A DNA stretch of 64,000 nt from Batillaria attramentaria (GCA_018292915.2 JACVVK020000005.1:4884001-4948000); one strand, 5' to 3'; shown: positions 25,101 to 32,858, counted from the stretch's first letter. Notes: generated by a model not told the origin, from the sequence alone. Program-made: numbers and translations.

Positions 25101-28100
25101 TGCTGTTTTTCAGGAACTTGTCAGGAATTGAATTGAATTTCATGAGATCATTTTGTTGTTGTTGTTATGCTGCAGCTGAAGCTGCACAGAGTTGTAAGTT
25201 GTAATTCTTCGTGCTGCAGTATGAGGCAAACAGAACCACAAGGAGATTTCGTCTCCAGTCTCTGACTGACGCTGTCTTCCTGTCTTTCAGGAACCTGTCA
25301 GGAATGTCATCGGAAGAGTCGCTGAACTCGCGCCTTCGTCAGCAGCGTGGAACAAGCAGCGTTGGCAGCTCGCACATCAACTTCCAGGAGGAGCTCAAGC
25401 GTCTCATCGACCCTGACATCTCTGAGAGCGATCTGGCCAGCTTGGCTGTAAGTGTTCTCGTAGCGTTGGCCTTTGTTTTTGATGGTGTTTCATTGACATT
25501 TCATGTTCCCAGCATGGTTTGCATCAAGTATCACTTTGGTCACCTATTGGTAAAGTGCTAAGATAAACCGGGGTAAAGTGCTAAGATAAACCGGGGTATA
25601 AGTGCTAAGATAAACCGGGGTAAAGTGCTAAGATAAACCGGGGTAAAGTGCTAAGATAAACCGGGGTAAAGTGCTAAGATAAACCGGGGTAAAGTGCTAA
25701 GATAAACCAGTAGCTCTTCATTTTGTAGCCGTTACTGCTGGTCTGGCTTCTTATTCATTTATGGGAAAGGGAAGATAGGGGCTTCCATGGTTTAGTGTCA
25801 GACATGAGATCAAAGAGCTTAGAGAATCCAAAGAGATCAAACCCCAACAGAGCCTAAATTTGTACAGGTTTTTCCAGCGTGTCTTCAAAACACCCGTGTG
25901 GTGGAGAAAAGATGTTAATCCTTGGAACACCCACTCATGTTTGTATTTGAAAAGAGAAAAAAAAGATATAATGATTAAAAATAAGTAGGTAAGTTTTCTG
26001 CAACTAAAGGCATTTCATGCTCAGTATCAGCAGATGGTTGTGTGTGCAGTGCAACCTCTCAGTGCGGGTTGCACCCTAGGATTTCCATGCTTTCTTGTGC
26101 TTCCAGTTGCGTGACTTTGAAGTACTTTGGGTTGATGTCAAACACTTTAGTTCTGCCTTCCAGTCTCAGTCAAGACCTCCACCCAACCGTCGAGGCCGGC
26201 GGCTACAGAGGACGTTCTCGGACGAGAGTCTTCACAGCACGAAAGGCACAATCACAACGGCCAGTGACATAAGCATTGGGACAGACGTTATTTTCACTTC
26301 GGCTTTGCCCTCTGCAGCAGCTGATACCAGTACAGGCTCGTCAGACCATACCACTTCAGAAAGGTTGGTTTGCTTTTGATGTTTTCATGAACTTGGCTAC
26401 TGTTCGACCACTGGTACCAAAGTTACATGCTTGATTGGTATTGCTGAGAGGCAGATAGGCAGGGGTTGCGTTTAATTGCTTCTTCTTTTTTTTTTTTCCA
26501 TTTTGGGGACGCCCTACACATTTTCAAGGGATCTCTGCATACTCATACACATTTTGTGACGGCCATTATTGCACCCACAAGTCAGCGCTTTCACAGCCTC
26601 CCTGTTTGCTGGGCTAATGGTGCGCAATATGAGTTAGTTTGCCCTGGTCACTAACCAGTTCATTGGCAATAGGAAGCACTCTGACTTCTTGTAGCACTTT
26701 GGTTCCAGGCTGATATTATAAAAATCAAAACCATCTGTCTGATATGTATGCAATTTTTTTTGTATGCATTTTTACCAACCCCATGCTTTTTCTTTTTTTT
26801 AATAGCAAAATGCAAAACACCACCGCAACCCGTGTATACGGCATTGTTTGTTACGTTGTGGGGGCAGGGAAGGGGGTAATACTGCTCCATGCACAACGGA
26901 GTAGGACAAACTGTTGACCCTGAGCATAGATCCTTCAGCGTGTAGTAGCATGTAGTAATGATCATGCTTGTATCAGTCAGAAAAGAACAAAAATCAGGCT
27001 TTGGAGAGGGGGGGGGGGGGGTAAGTCCATATTTGGTCAACTGCGTGATTCAGTGCTCGGCTAAAGACCTATTTTTCTTGGTCTGTCCACTATTGTTTTC
27101 ATTGTTTGTTATTTGCTGGTTACAGGTTGTCCCCCAGGGCAGTGCTTGATGCAAACCGTCCTCGCAACAGAAGGACAGTGGACGGGAGGCATGTTCCCAT
27201 CACAGACACCACCACCGTCCTTGACTGGTCAAACCTTGTTAATGTCGCCACAAAGGCCATGGAAAGTAAGTACACTTCCACATGCATGTGCACCGGGATG
27301 TTCAGAGAGCAGGCGCCAGTTTTAAAATACCCAGGCTTCACCACAGAAAATTTTTTGTTTAGGAACAGCTTTGCCTGTGAGTGAGCTGACTGCTCTCCCT
27401 TGGCCAAGGAATTGACCCATCCTCTCGGTCACAAGCTAGCAGTTGCCTGCATCAGTCCTTTCTGTAAGGCGCGACAAAAGTCACGACTACCAGAGTTAGG
27501 GTCAGTGACATTGACAGTGTATTTGGTGTAGGAAATAAGTATGCTGAGTTTTATCGCACAAGTGCTAATGAATAAACAAAATATGTGAAATAAATGCTGT
27601 CTGTCTGTCCAGGTGATGAGAGGCCAGCAAGACCACCTCCGCATGTGGTGCACGCGGACAGACACAGAGCGTCAGACGATGAACCACCCCCACCACCACG
27701 GCCCCCATCACCCAAGGATGATGTCTCTCTGTCATCAGCATCAAGGTTAGCTCCCCTACTTGTTTGTGAACCAAGTTTAACATACGGTTTTTAAGAAGAA
27801 CTGTGTTATGCCCCTGGATAAGCTTGATGACTAGATCATGTGTGTTCAGTGTTACCATAAGCACGTTCAGCATCATTGTCGACAGTACTGAATTTCACAG
27901 CAATGGCTTGATTTGTATGTCAAAAGTTTGTCTCTGGTACACCTGTAGATGAATACCAAGAGGCACAGTACATGCTGAGAGGAGAAAACAATAAATTAAC
28001 ATTGATGAAAAGTCACGCGTTTCATTTTTGATGATCTGGCGTAGGGACTGTCTGTCACTGGGCTTCTGTTGTACATCTCTGTCCTGCGCATTTGCATCAT

Positions 28101-28775
28101 TGACCAGCACTGACTGTAATTGACTGTTTTCAGTATGGCAGCAGCCTGGGTGTCCATGGCGACCACACCAGAGCAACGCATCAAGGAGCTGGAGACGCTG
28201 GTCCAAAAGCTACAGAAAGAACTGGAGAAGGTAGAGTTTAGCTAGCTTTTCAGCCAGGCTTGCCTCATGTAGTGACGTTAAGCACACAGTTTTGAAGGTC
28301 GATAGGCTCCACAGAGGACAACTTCTGTTGTGGAAGAATTGTGCCTGCGAGTGCCCGTGCACACTCAGAATGTACTTTAGTGATAACTTGAGCTCTGCAT
28401 GCTGATCACTTGAATAAGAACTTCAAACAACTGAAAGCTCTTATAATCAGTGAGTGACCACAGTGTTAAAGCAGGCAGTTCGCTTTCAGTTAGCCTTCTG
28501 TCGGCTGTTTTATCCTCATATGCAGTACCTTCTGTATTGTGATCATGTGTGATAGTTGAACACGCTATGTCCATATCCACTTGACCCAGCTCTTCAGACC
28601 TGTGTTGACACTGATTCTTTTTGTCACACAGGAGCGGGAGCGCAGCGCCAAACAGGACGCAGAAATTCAGGACCTGCGAGCCGACAATGTGCGACTGCAG
28701 GAGGAATCGCAGACTGCCGCAGCCCAGCTCAGGCGCTTCACAGAATGGTTCTTCAACACCATCGATCGCCAGTAG
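2720..28775 (+). CDS. SIPA1L1: SIPA1L-family Rap GTPase-activating protein, complete 25-exon coding region
   Basis: Family role: SIPA1L (SPAR/E6TP1) proteins speed GTP hydrolysis on Rap1/Rap2 and organise actin and adhesion at junctions or synapses. Seen: 25 exons join with matching phases into 1707 residues (human SIPA1L1 is about 1800). Order: a long Ser/Gly/charged N-terminal region (1-520), a conserved block leading into the RapGAP domain (523-860; motif [13 protein letters not shown] holds the catalytic asparagine, N738), a linker module (863-982), a PDZ domain (983-1062; binding loop GLGQLGF at 992-998), a low-complexity Ser-rich region (1118-1420), short conserved motifs ([24 protein letters not shown]), and a C-terminal coiled coil (1630-1700) ending in [12 protein letters not shown]. 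The ATG at 2720 is preceded by an in-frame stop at 2684. Invertebrates may have one SIPA1L gene, so the paralogue number is nominal. Confidence 0.93.
5110..5261 (+). CDS. SIPA1L1: SIPA1L coding exon 2 (residues 523-573)
   Basis: Acceptor tttgtttag at 5109; donor GTGAGA at 5262; phase 1 in, 0 out. Encodes [19 protein letters not shown] and then [17 protein letters not shown], the strongly conserved block just before the RapGAP domain in SIPA1 and SIPA1L proteins. The following intron (5262-5896) contains a young SINE. Confidence 0.95.
5658..5812 (+). mobile_element. tRNA-Lys-type SINE in SIPA1L intron 2, with 14-bp target-site duplication
   Basis: Begins ggggagccgggatagccg and ends cacccacccacc. 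The 14-base direct repeat cttcatgatatgaa flanks it at 5644-5657 and 5813-5826, proof of retrotransposed insertion. The internal promoter B box (gttcgaatcc) is intact, the A box is partly deleted. There is no A tail; it ends in a CACCCA-like repeat. Confidence 0.9.
5897..6085 (+). CDS. SIPA1L1: SIPA1L coding exon 3 (residues 574-636)
   Basis: Exact codon boundaries at both ends (acceptor TTTTCAG, donor GTAGGT). Encodes [32 protein letters not shown] and [11 protein letters not shown], leading into the RapGAP fold. The following 587-bp intron shows nothing recognisable. Confidence 0.95.
6673..6748 (+). CDS. SIPA1L1: SIPA1L coding exon 4 (residues 637-662)
   Basis: A short 76-base exon, phase 0 in and 1 out, encoding [21 protein letters not shown]. 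The [10 protein letters not shown] motif is a hallmark of RapGAP domains. Donor GTAAGC. The following intron holds a GT microsatellite and a MITE. Confidence 0.95.
6899..6932 (+). repeat. (GT)n microsatellite
   Basis: About 17 GT units in SIPA1L intron 4, upstream of the MITE. Confidence 0.95.
7118..7474. mobile_element. MITE with CAGTGATCATTTT ends and 6-bp target duplication
   Basis: Terminal inverted repeats CAGTGATCATTTT / AAAATGATCACTG bound 357 bases in SIPA1L intron 4. The hexamer GTGCAT flanks it directly at 7112-7117 and 7475-7480. No transposase frame. CAG-type ends with a 6-bp duplication suit a hAT-like non-autonomous element (inference). Confidence 0.85.
7522..7620 (+). CDS. SIPA1L1: SIPA1L coding exon 5 (residues 662-695)
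   Basis: Acceptor tttaccag, donor GTAAGT, phase 1 in and 1 out. Encodes [20 protein letters not shown] and [10 protein letters not shown], a core RapGAP segment with the KGFEKYR motif. Confidence 0.95.
7795..8057 (+). mobile_element. Second SINE family, 5'-truncated copy in SIPA1L intron 5
   Basis: Shares ctccgggtactccggcttcc, ctgctttggaaatgtg, gctgagctgaccctt, ttcacgtgagcgtgcgtg and ctttgagccaattcat with the copy at 11770 but lacks the tRNA head. Confidence 0.8.
8160..8263 (+). CDS. SIPA1L1: SIPA1L coding exon 6 (residues 695-729)
   Basis: Acceptor gttttgcag, donor GTCAGT, phase 1 in and 0 out. Encodes [20 protein letters not shown] followed by [12 protein letters not shown], the central RapGAP beta-sheet segment. 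The following 332-bp intron shows nothing recognisable. Confidence 0.95.
8596..8753 (+). CDS. SIPA1L1: SIPA1L coding exon 7 (residues 730-782, catalytic RapGAP exon)
   Basis: Encodes [20 protein letters not shown], the catalytic helix. In Rap1GAP the asparagine of the GND motif (Asn290) supplies the 'asparagine thumb' that replaces an arginine finger; the equivalent here is N738, so the enzyme should be active. Then [19 protein letters not shown]. Phase 0 in, 2 out, donor GTCAGT. The following 551-bp intron holds only A-rich and T-rich runs. Confidence 0.96.
9305..9411 (+). CDS. SIPA1L1: SIPA1L coding exon 8 (residues 782-818)
   Basis: Acceptor ccccaccag, donor GTAAGT, phase 2 in and 1 out. 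Encodes [20 protein letters not shown] and [12 protein letters not shown], the end of the RapGAP core. The short following intron contains the GT run at 9533-9594. Confidence 0.95.
9533..9594 (+). repeat. (GT)n microsatellite between SIPA1L exons 8 and 9
   Basis: About 31 GT units within a 249-bp intron, ending 66 bases before the exon 9 acceptor. Length changes here could affect splicing. Confidence 0.95.
9661..9795 (+). CDS. SIPA1L1: SIPA1L coding exon 9 (residues 818-863)
   Basis: Encodes [20 protein letters not shown] and TRQEYLKDL, among the most conserved stretches of the family, then a short variable segment. Phase 1 in and 1 out; donor GTGAGT. The following 1029-bp intron contains a hAT-like MITE. 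Confidence 0.95.
10268..10707. mobile_element. MITE with CAGACCTGCCTAC ends and 7-bp target duplication
   Basis: Terminal inverted repeats CAGACCTGCCTAC / GTAGGCAGGTCTG enclose 440 bases in SIPA1L intron 9, flanked by GGTATTG at 10261-10267 and 10708-10714. No coding capacity. Internal sub-repeats of the form actactcattt/actacgc are seen. Confidence 0.85.
10825..10922 (+). CDS. SIPA1L1: SIPA1L coding exon 10 (residues 863-895)
   Basis: Encodes [20 protein letters not shown] and GALVWNVQ, the basic linker after the RapGAP domain. Phase 1 in, 0 out, donor GTGGGT. The following 347-bp intron shows nothing beyond A-rich runs. Confidence 0.93.
11270..11415 (+). CDS. SIPA1L1: SIPA1L coding exon 11 (residues 896-944)
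   Basis: Encodes [20 protein letters not shown] and [19 protein letters not shown], matching the conserved module between RapGAP and PDZ (the C-D-VIGWT pattern). Phase 0 in, 2 out; donor GTACCG is weaker than its neighbours. The following intron carries a full-length SINE. Confidence 0.93.
11770..12176 (+). mobile_element. Second SINE family (tRNA-Asp-like head), full-length, in SIPA1L intron 11
   Basis: About 400 bases: gcggtcggtggtctagtggt head with A-box, acttgtcaccaatgcgagag anticodon-like region (GTC), B box ggttcgagaccc, a conserved middle (tgctttggaaatgtt..aataaatgcaa), and a tail ctttgagccgattcatgaaa, taaagcgcctatacaatact then (ATT)n. The tail resembles LINE 3' ends of the L2/CR1 kind, implying LINE-driven mobilisation (inference). 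Confidence 0.88.
12298..12412 (+). CDS. SIPA1L1: SIPA1L coding exon 12 (residues 944-982)
   Basis: Encodes [14 protein letters not shown] and [19 protein letters not shown]. The family has Y-RGEC at the same place and a helix just before the PDZ domain. Phase 2 in, 0 out, donor GTGAGA. The following 475-bp intron shows nothing recognisable. Confidence 0.93.
12888..13138 (+). CDS. SIPA1L1: SIPA1L coding exon 13 (residues 983-1066, PDZ domain)
   Basis: One exon carries essentially the whole PDZ domain. The carboxylate-binding loop GLGQLGF (992-998) is intact, followed by [20 protein letters not shown] and [20 protein letters not shown], then [18 protein letters not shown] domains of SIPA1L proteins bind C-terminal peptides of partner proteins. 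Phase 0 in, 2 out, donor GTGAGA. The following 1068-bp intron has a region of repeated ACCGGT-type motifs (about 13620-14030), perhaps a decayed transposon. Confidence 0.96.
14207..14362 (+). CDS. SIPA1L1: SIPA1L coding exon 14 (residues 1066-1118)
   Basis: Acceptor gctttctgcag, donor GTATTC, phase 2 in and 2 out, so the frame is kept. Encodes [20 protein letters not shown] and a Ser/His-rich tail ending [10 protein letters not shown] see no clear counterpart in vertebrate proteins, which have a Arg/Ser-rich stretch after the PDZ. It could be alternative; because it is 156 bases, skipping it keeps the frame. Confidence 0.7.
15276..15353. repeat. Inverted repeat / hairpin in SIPA1L intron 14
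   Basis: AATCAGATCAAATAAACTTT (15276-15295) pairs with AAAGTTTATCTGATCTGATT (15334-15353), one mismatch, loop of about 37 bases. The left arm contains AATAAA. Could be a tiny foldback element. Confidence 0.7.
15600..15661 (+). repeat. 62-base poly-G run
   Basis: Uninterrupted G from 15600 to 15661, followed by taggcctgg. Such long G runs can form stacked quadruplexes and are also prone to assembly error. Other runs: 22081-22116 (36 G), 35911-35929 (C), 37439-37457 (G), 53283-53302 (G). Confidence 0.9.
16130..16423 (+). repeat. Dispersed repeat, copy A (SIPA1L intron 14)
   Basis: Shares caggcttgggaattttcagt, cctaagtttcagccaaagaa, aaaggttgcaca, gacatacatgtc and gttttcttaag...gttgcccccgtggtccc with the reverse complement of 37212-37512. 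No coding frame or terminal repeats; type unknown. Confidence 0.7.
16440..16494 (+). repeat. (TG)n microsatellite
   Basis: About 27 TG units directly after dispersed repeat copy A. Confidence 0.95.
17513..17862 (+). CDS. SIPA1L1: SIPA1L coding exon 15 (residues 1118-1235, Ser/Asn/His-rich)
   Basis: Begins [14 protein letters not shown], similar to the GKGDGK stretch after the vertebrate PDZ, then a low-complexity region rich in Ser, Asn, His and Thr with [20 protein letters not shown] and [20 protein letters not shown]. Likely disordered and phosphorylatable. Phase 2 in, 1 out, donor GTAAGT. Confidence 0.9.
18050..18111 (+). repeat. (CA)n microsatellite with GC-rich start
   Basis: gcgcgcgcacacacgcac then CA units; alternating purine-pyrimidine sequence that can adopt Z-DNA. 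Confidence 0.9.
19041..19184 (+). repeat. Compound GT / GC / GA microsatellite
   Basis: GT run, then gcgcgcgtgcgtgcgtgcgt, a short GA stretch, another GT run and a GA run. Confidence 0.9.
21182..21224 (+). repeat. (GT)n microsatellite
   Basis: About 21 GT units in SIPA1L intron 15, about 215 bases before the 44-base exon 16. Confidence 0.93.
21440..21483 (+). CDS. SIPA1L1: SIPA1L coding exon 16, 44-base small exon (residues 1235-1249)
   Basis: Acceptor gtttttgcag, donor GTGAGT; phase 1 in, 0 out. It encodes [15 protein letters not shown] and is the only piece found that bridges the phase-1 donor at 17863 to the phase-0 exon at 22272. Very short, so transcript evidence is desirable. Confidence 0.75.
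22081..22116 (+). repeat. 36-base poly-G run upstream of SIPA1L exon 17
   Basis: 36 consecutive G about 155 bases before the weak acceptor of exon 17. Length may be uncertain for sequencing reasons. Confidence 0.9.
22272..22389 (+). CDS. SIPA1L1: SIPA1L coding exon 17 (residues 1250-1289)
   Basis: Encodes [20 protein letters not shown] and [20 protein letters not shown], Ser/Tyr-rich. The acceptor (ctgtacacaag) is AAG, weaker than its neighbours, but phase 0 in and 1 out fit. The intron before it contains the 36-base poly-G run at 22081. Confidence 0.87.
22658..22915 (+). mobile_element. LINE 3' end in SIPA1L intron 17
   Basis: The frame 22658-22780 reads [20 protein letters not shown] then [16 protein letters not shown] and stop. 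This LWNxLP...FKxxLKTHLF ending is typical of non-LTR retrotransposon reverse-transcriptase ORFs of the CR1/L2/Jockey group. It is followed by a poly-C run and a tail with tgtagcactatacaaatggcc and (ATC)n, as expected of a LINE 3' UTR. 5'-truncated and inactive. Confidence 0.8.
23969..24238 (+). CDS. SIPA1L1: SIPA1L coding exon 18 (residues 1289-1379)
   Basis: Encodes [38 protein letters not shown] and a Pro/Ala/Gly-rich tail. KYLLGQE matches the KYLIGWK motif of vertebrate SIPA1L. Phase 1 in, 1 out, donor GTCAGG. The following 525-bp intron shows nothing recognisable. Confidence 0.92.
24764..24881 (+). CDS. SIPA1L1: SIPA1L coding exon 19 (residues 1379-1418)
   Basis: Encodes [20 protein letters not shown] and a Ser/Asn-rich end. 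Phase 1 in, 2 out, donor GTGAGT. The following intron contains a near-copy of the next exon's acceptor at 25104-25130. Confidence 0.9.
25291..25447 (+). CDS. SIPA1L1: SIPA1L coding exon 20 (residues 1418-1470)
   Basis: Encodes [20 protein letters not shown] and [20 protein letters not shown], matching the vertebrate STIEEDLKKLID region. Phase 2 in, 0 out, donor GTAAGT. The 23-bp tandem array begins about 100 bases downstream. Confidence 0.93.
25551..25709 (+). repeat. 23-bp tandem repeat, about seven copies, SIPA1L intron 20
   Basis: Unit taaagtgctaagataaacc plus gggg, nearly perfect; copy 3 has one extra base and the last copy ends ccag. Near-identity suggests recent amplification. Units are contiguous with no spacers. 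Confidence 0.93.
26164..26363 (+). CDS. SIPA1L1: SIPA1L coding exon 21 (residues 1471-1537)
   Basis: Encodes [20 protein letters not shown], matching the vertebrate RTLSDESIY motif (a likely phospho-site context), and [12 protein letters not shown]. Phase 0 in, 2 out, donor GTTGGT. The following 762-bp intron holds a poly-G run near 27010 and nothing else recognised. Confidence 0.94.
27126..27265 (+). CDS. SIPA1L1: SIPA1L coding exon 22 (residues 1537-1584)
   Basis: Encodes [20 protein letters not shown] and [26 protein letters not shown] is an almost invariant SIPA1L motif. Phase 2 in, 1 out, donor GTAAGT. The following 347-bp intron shows nothing recognisable. Confidence 0.95.
27613..27745 (+). 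CDS. SIPA1L1: SIPA1L coding exon 23 (residues 1584-1628, proline-rich)
   Basis: Encodes [20 protein letters not shown] and [20 protein letters not shown], a proline-rich stretch that could bind SH3/WW domains (inference). Phase 1 in, 2 out, donor GTTAGC. Confidence 0.9.
28134..28230 (+). CDS. SIPA1L1: SIPA1L coding exon 24 (residues 1628-1660, coiled coil)
   Basis: Encodes [20 protein letters not shown] and [12 protein letters not shown], the start of the C-terminal coiled coil. Phase 2 in, 0 out, donor GTAGAG. Confidence 0.93.
28632..28775 (+). CDS. SIPA1L1: SIPA1L coding exon 25 (residues 1661-1707, C-terminus and stop)
   Basis: Encodes [40 protein letters not shown] and ends FNTIDRQ then TAG. 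Vertebrate SIPA1L ends with the same LREDNLRLQEESQ...FTEWVFNTID pattern, so the gene is complete at its 3' end. Confidence 0.96.
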   Translation, partial: ERERSAKQDAEIQDLRADNVRLQEESQTAAAQLRRFTEWFFNTIDRQ

Positions 28776-28895
28776 ATTCACAGAAATCACGACGGTTCAC
28801 TCTTGCTGCTGTTCCCGTGCCTTGCCTTCTTACCTGCTCACCCGGAATTGTGATCAGCCAGGACCATATCTGCGCTCTTTCATACCTTGGAATTG

Positions 28896-29262
28896 TTAGT
28901 GCTGTCTGTGATCTACTATCTGTGGAGTTCACAGTCTGGGATCTTCACTGCGGGTCCAAGCAGCTGATTCACGTGAGAAAGACGCAGCACAGTCAGTAAG
29001 GTGTTTGTGGTCTTTAAACATCTCTCCAGTCCCTGCAGTGCTTGGTTACAGCAGTAGCAGTGTTCTGTCGTCTGGTACTCGCAACTGTCAGTTCACATGA
29101 CAAAGATGCAGCACTGTCAGGAAGGAGTCTGTGATCATTTAACATCTCTGGAGTACACAGTCTTCAGTTTTGGTCACAGTAGCATCAGCATCCTGTCATC
29201 TGGAACTCTAGCAACTGTGATTCACACGACAAAGACGCAGCACTGCCACTTGGATGTCGGCA
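28896..29262 (+). repeat. Degenerate ~125-bp tandem repeat in the SIPA1L 3' UTR
   Basis: The motif ttcac(g/a)..gacaaaga(c/t)gcagcac recurs at 28967, 29091 and 29221, followed each time by gtctgtgatc/tttaaacatctct-like and cagtagcag...ctggtactc sequence. Spacing is about 123 and 130 bases. The unit has no open frame in common. Confidence 0.75.
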
Positions 29263-29848
29263 GTGAGCTCTGCTGTACTTTCAAAGTTTCACGTTCAGTG
29301 ATTGGCCAGTAAAAATGATGACCGACTTCATCGTTAGTGTGTCACTGTCAGTTGGGAGATCTGTTTTCTTCCTAGCTGATAACCCATGTACAGAAAGCTA
29401 CCAGGACCATGGATAAGGCCTGGGATGACAGGCGACCGGTAGCCATGGAAGATTTCTTCTCAAATTATAGAACTGAAAGTTTTCGTGACTAAGTGTTGAC
29501 TTGTATCACACACACACACACCAACTCTAGTCTAATAATGCTGCTGGGTATTGGAAGGGAGGCACATGCGTTCTTTCCACTACTGCAGATGTTTTGCCTT
29601 GCAGGCTGCTCATGTGGTGCCTGTTGTGGGGAAAAAAGGTTTTGTGACTTTTTTAAAAGATTTTTTTTTTTTTTTTTTTTTTTAAACACCAATTATGGAG
29701 TAGCTGAAAACCTGACTTGTACACCAGAACCAGTTACTTGATCTCACCAGGTGGAAAAATAAAATAACAGTGGTAGACAACTTTGAAATCATCAAATAAC
29801 TTTGTATGTGAAGGCCAGCATAAGTCCAGGCTTCAGTGTTGCCAGCAG

Positions 29849-29854
29849 AATAAA
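29849..29854 (+). terminator. SIPA1L1: AATAAA, possible proximal SIPA1L poly(A) signal
   Basis: AATAAA in the 3' UTR about 1.1 kb after the stop codon, followed by T/G-rich sequence. Another AATAAA is at 30347-30352. Use cannot be judged from sequence alone. Confidence 0.35.
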
Positions 29855-32800
29855 GTAGTTAAACATTTCTGTGTTTGAACAGCAGTTTTGGACAAAGTTG
29901 TATCTTGTGTAAAGCACTTGCATGTGCAGTAACTCGACGCATGTTAATCGTCATACCTGAGGCACATCAGAAGTGCAGTGAAGATCGTAACCTTATAAGG
30001 TTTAGCAGGGACACTGACCGTATATGGGTGTGGTGCGTGCTTTTCAGTAGAATACATGAAAGGAAAAGGCCAAACAGTGGATATCAAAACACCACATCAG
30101 ATGTATGCAATGTTTATATGTGGCCTCATTTTGCCACAGACATGCGCAGGATGTACCTGTGTATAGGCAGGGAACACCCATTTTTTACACCAAAATGTTT
30201 GGCAAGTAAAACCACTACGCTGTTAGTTTGTGAGCTTGTGGACAGATACATTGAAATACCAGAAACGTGTAGGGCACTCAGCACTGTGGTTAGCGATGGG
30301 TAGACGGAGCAGCTGTTATTTATCGTGTGCAATACGTATTGCAGCAAATAAACTGTTATATTCATCACCTTGTTTGTTTCAGAAATATGATAATTCTGGA
30401 AAATTTTGCCTGCTGTTTTTGCAGTATTAACTGTTAACAATTTGTAAATGTGGTGAAGAGAGGGAAGGGACTACCCCTTCTAGGTTTCAAACCTGATGAT
30501 GATGTAATGCTTGTGCAAGTACAATTTTGTTTTCTTACAGAGATAAATCTGACAGGCACATTTGTTTATTTATGTTTGCAACATAGCGGTCTTTTCTGAA
30601 ACACAGGTACAAAAAGCACATACTGTACGGTGTACCCTATGACAATGGTATTCGTATATATTTTTCTTGCAGCTGGATACCTTATTTGTCGTTCTTCTAG
30701 CCCTGCAGTGTCGCTTGTGTACATCATGTTATAGTTACAATCTGGAGTTAAGAACCTACGCAAGACATTGTTGTGTGCAGAGATTGTTGGCGATGGAAAA
30801 TAATTGTACAGTAGGCTGAGGCTGGGACCGTGAAGGAACGTTCTCCACAGAGACTCTTAACCTGTTAATCTCCTGATTTGATTTTACAGAGATCATGATC
30901 TACCTATATTTCCGTTTTATATGTATATATAATGTGTTTAGGTTTTTGTAGAAAACTTTCATGGCCAATCGTGGACTGAAATCTATGCATAAATACTTTG
31001 ACAGGAAGGCACTTTTTTTTTGTCCTTGTCATTCGTTGTCTCTCTCAGAGAGACACAAGACTAAAAATTTATTGTCTCTTTCAGAGAGAGTAGATTGGAG
31101 AGAGGAAAGCTGTATGTTTCACTAAACGTATGAAAAGGATACCAGCTTTTCATGTTTCAATTTTGCTTCTGAATTCTGCATACACATTTGGTTTTTTTTG
31201 TTTTGGTTTTTTTTTGCGCGTCTATGTTTCTGATCTGCGCAGGTCAGGCTTACGCTGCTGTCTGTGGGTGTTAGTGTTTCAACCTAAAGCTAGGTCCATT
31301 TGAACAGTGCGTTTTTAAAAGCTTTGTGACCCCCTGCATAGTGCATGGTCGACTGTATTGTACTAAGGGAGTTCTGAGCCTTTGAGCATTCATGTGTGTG
31401 AAATCAGTGTGCTGTTGGACACTGAGCAAGACACATTGCTGACGTGTGCAGCTGGTGGTCCGTGCTACATAAGGTGTATTGGAATGGCAGTGATCAGGTC
31501 AGTGTCCACATACACACTGAGTATGAACTCCCGCTCAGCTTGGCTTTTATTGGAGGTCTCTGGTCAGAACTCTGTAACTGTGACACAGTTTACAATGTAC
31601 TATGCTCTTTCACAGTTGTTTCGGTCCACTCTTTGCAGCTTTTTGTTGAACGTGCAGTTTTTCTCAGGGACCCTCTTCCAGAATTTCAGGGGGTCCTTTT
31701 GCAATTTCTGGGAGTTCCTTACACAGCAGTTAAAAACTCAATTGGATAAGAGACGAACAGTATAATGTACATAGCATTGTGTGGGCACGAACACACACAC
31801 ACACACACACACACGAGCACAAACAACACCACCACCACCACCACCACATGCACGCTTGCAAGCACATGCGCACACACAAAATCCTATTTTTCGTTCAGAA
31901 TTGGTGTTAGTCACATGTCAGGTTTGGATGGTGATCAGAATTGTGACTGGCCAGTTAATTAAATCAGTTGTGCAACTGCAACTATGGACTGTGCATGTCT
32001 GCTGCTGTCTGACAGTAGGTTCACATCTTCTGTCACAGTTTGACTTGCCGGTCTCTTCTTCTGGCTGGTCATTGAACTTCAAGCGGAATCATCACTAGTC
32101 TATGGTGCTGACCCATTCTTGACGATAATGTCCGCATCGTCACATTAGCTGCCGAACAGATCCCTTTATGGAAAAGACGCAACTCTGGCTACAACTATTC
32201 TGTCATCTGCTCTGAGCAAAGGTCGTTTGAATGGGTAGGGCAGTATCAAAAAACGCCTTTTTCTGCATTATTTTTGGATTTCTGTGCGTAATTTATGCAC
32301 TATTGTGGGAAAACACTGTTGTGTGCTTGTATTCTCAATATGCTGGTTCTGCAACACCTCTGGCTTTAATACCTGCTGTCTGTGTCCTGTCTGAGTCCTT
32401 TAAAAATGTTGCATTGTTTCCCGGTTCCCTCCTCCCTCTTTTGCCACATACAGCAAGATATTTGTTTCCCCCCCCCCCCCCCCCTTTTTCAAGTGACCTA
32501 TACTTGTGCCGTCCTGTAATTTTGTGACCAGAAAAAAAAGTAGCGATGCTTTCTAAAATAAGTGGGTGACAGCACAAAGAGCCTTTCAAACCACAGATTG
32601 TCTTTTTGTTTTGTTTATGCCTGTGACTGTGTGCATCACACAACAATGTGTATGAAGGGGTTAGGTGTATTTTGTGTTAAACCATCTCCCCTGCTTGTTA
32701 TGTGTAAAGTTATCTGTTGGTACTTCTGATGTGCATGCGGAAACTTATGACAGGAAGCATTAAAAATTTCATTATTTCAGAAACAGAAAAGCTTTTTGCA

Positions 32801-32858
32801 CTGGTGATTAAATAAGAAATATTAGTGATTAAGGGTATATTCTTATCTTACCATACCC

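Noticed and set aside
25551..25709. 23-bp direct repeats resembling an array of protein-binding iterons
   Set aside because: Head-to-tail with no spacers inside an intron; an ordinary minisatellite explains it.
29875..30303. 142-codon open frame downstream of SIPA1L
   Set aside because: Lies in the inferred 3' UTR, has biased Cys/Arg composition and no recognised domain; likely chance.
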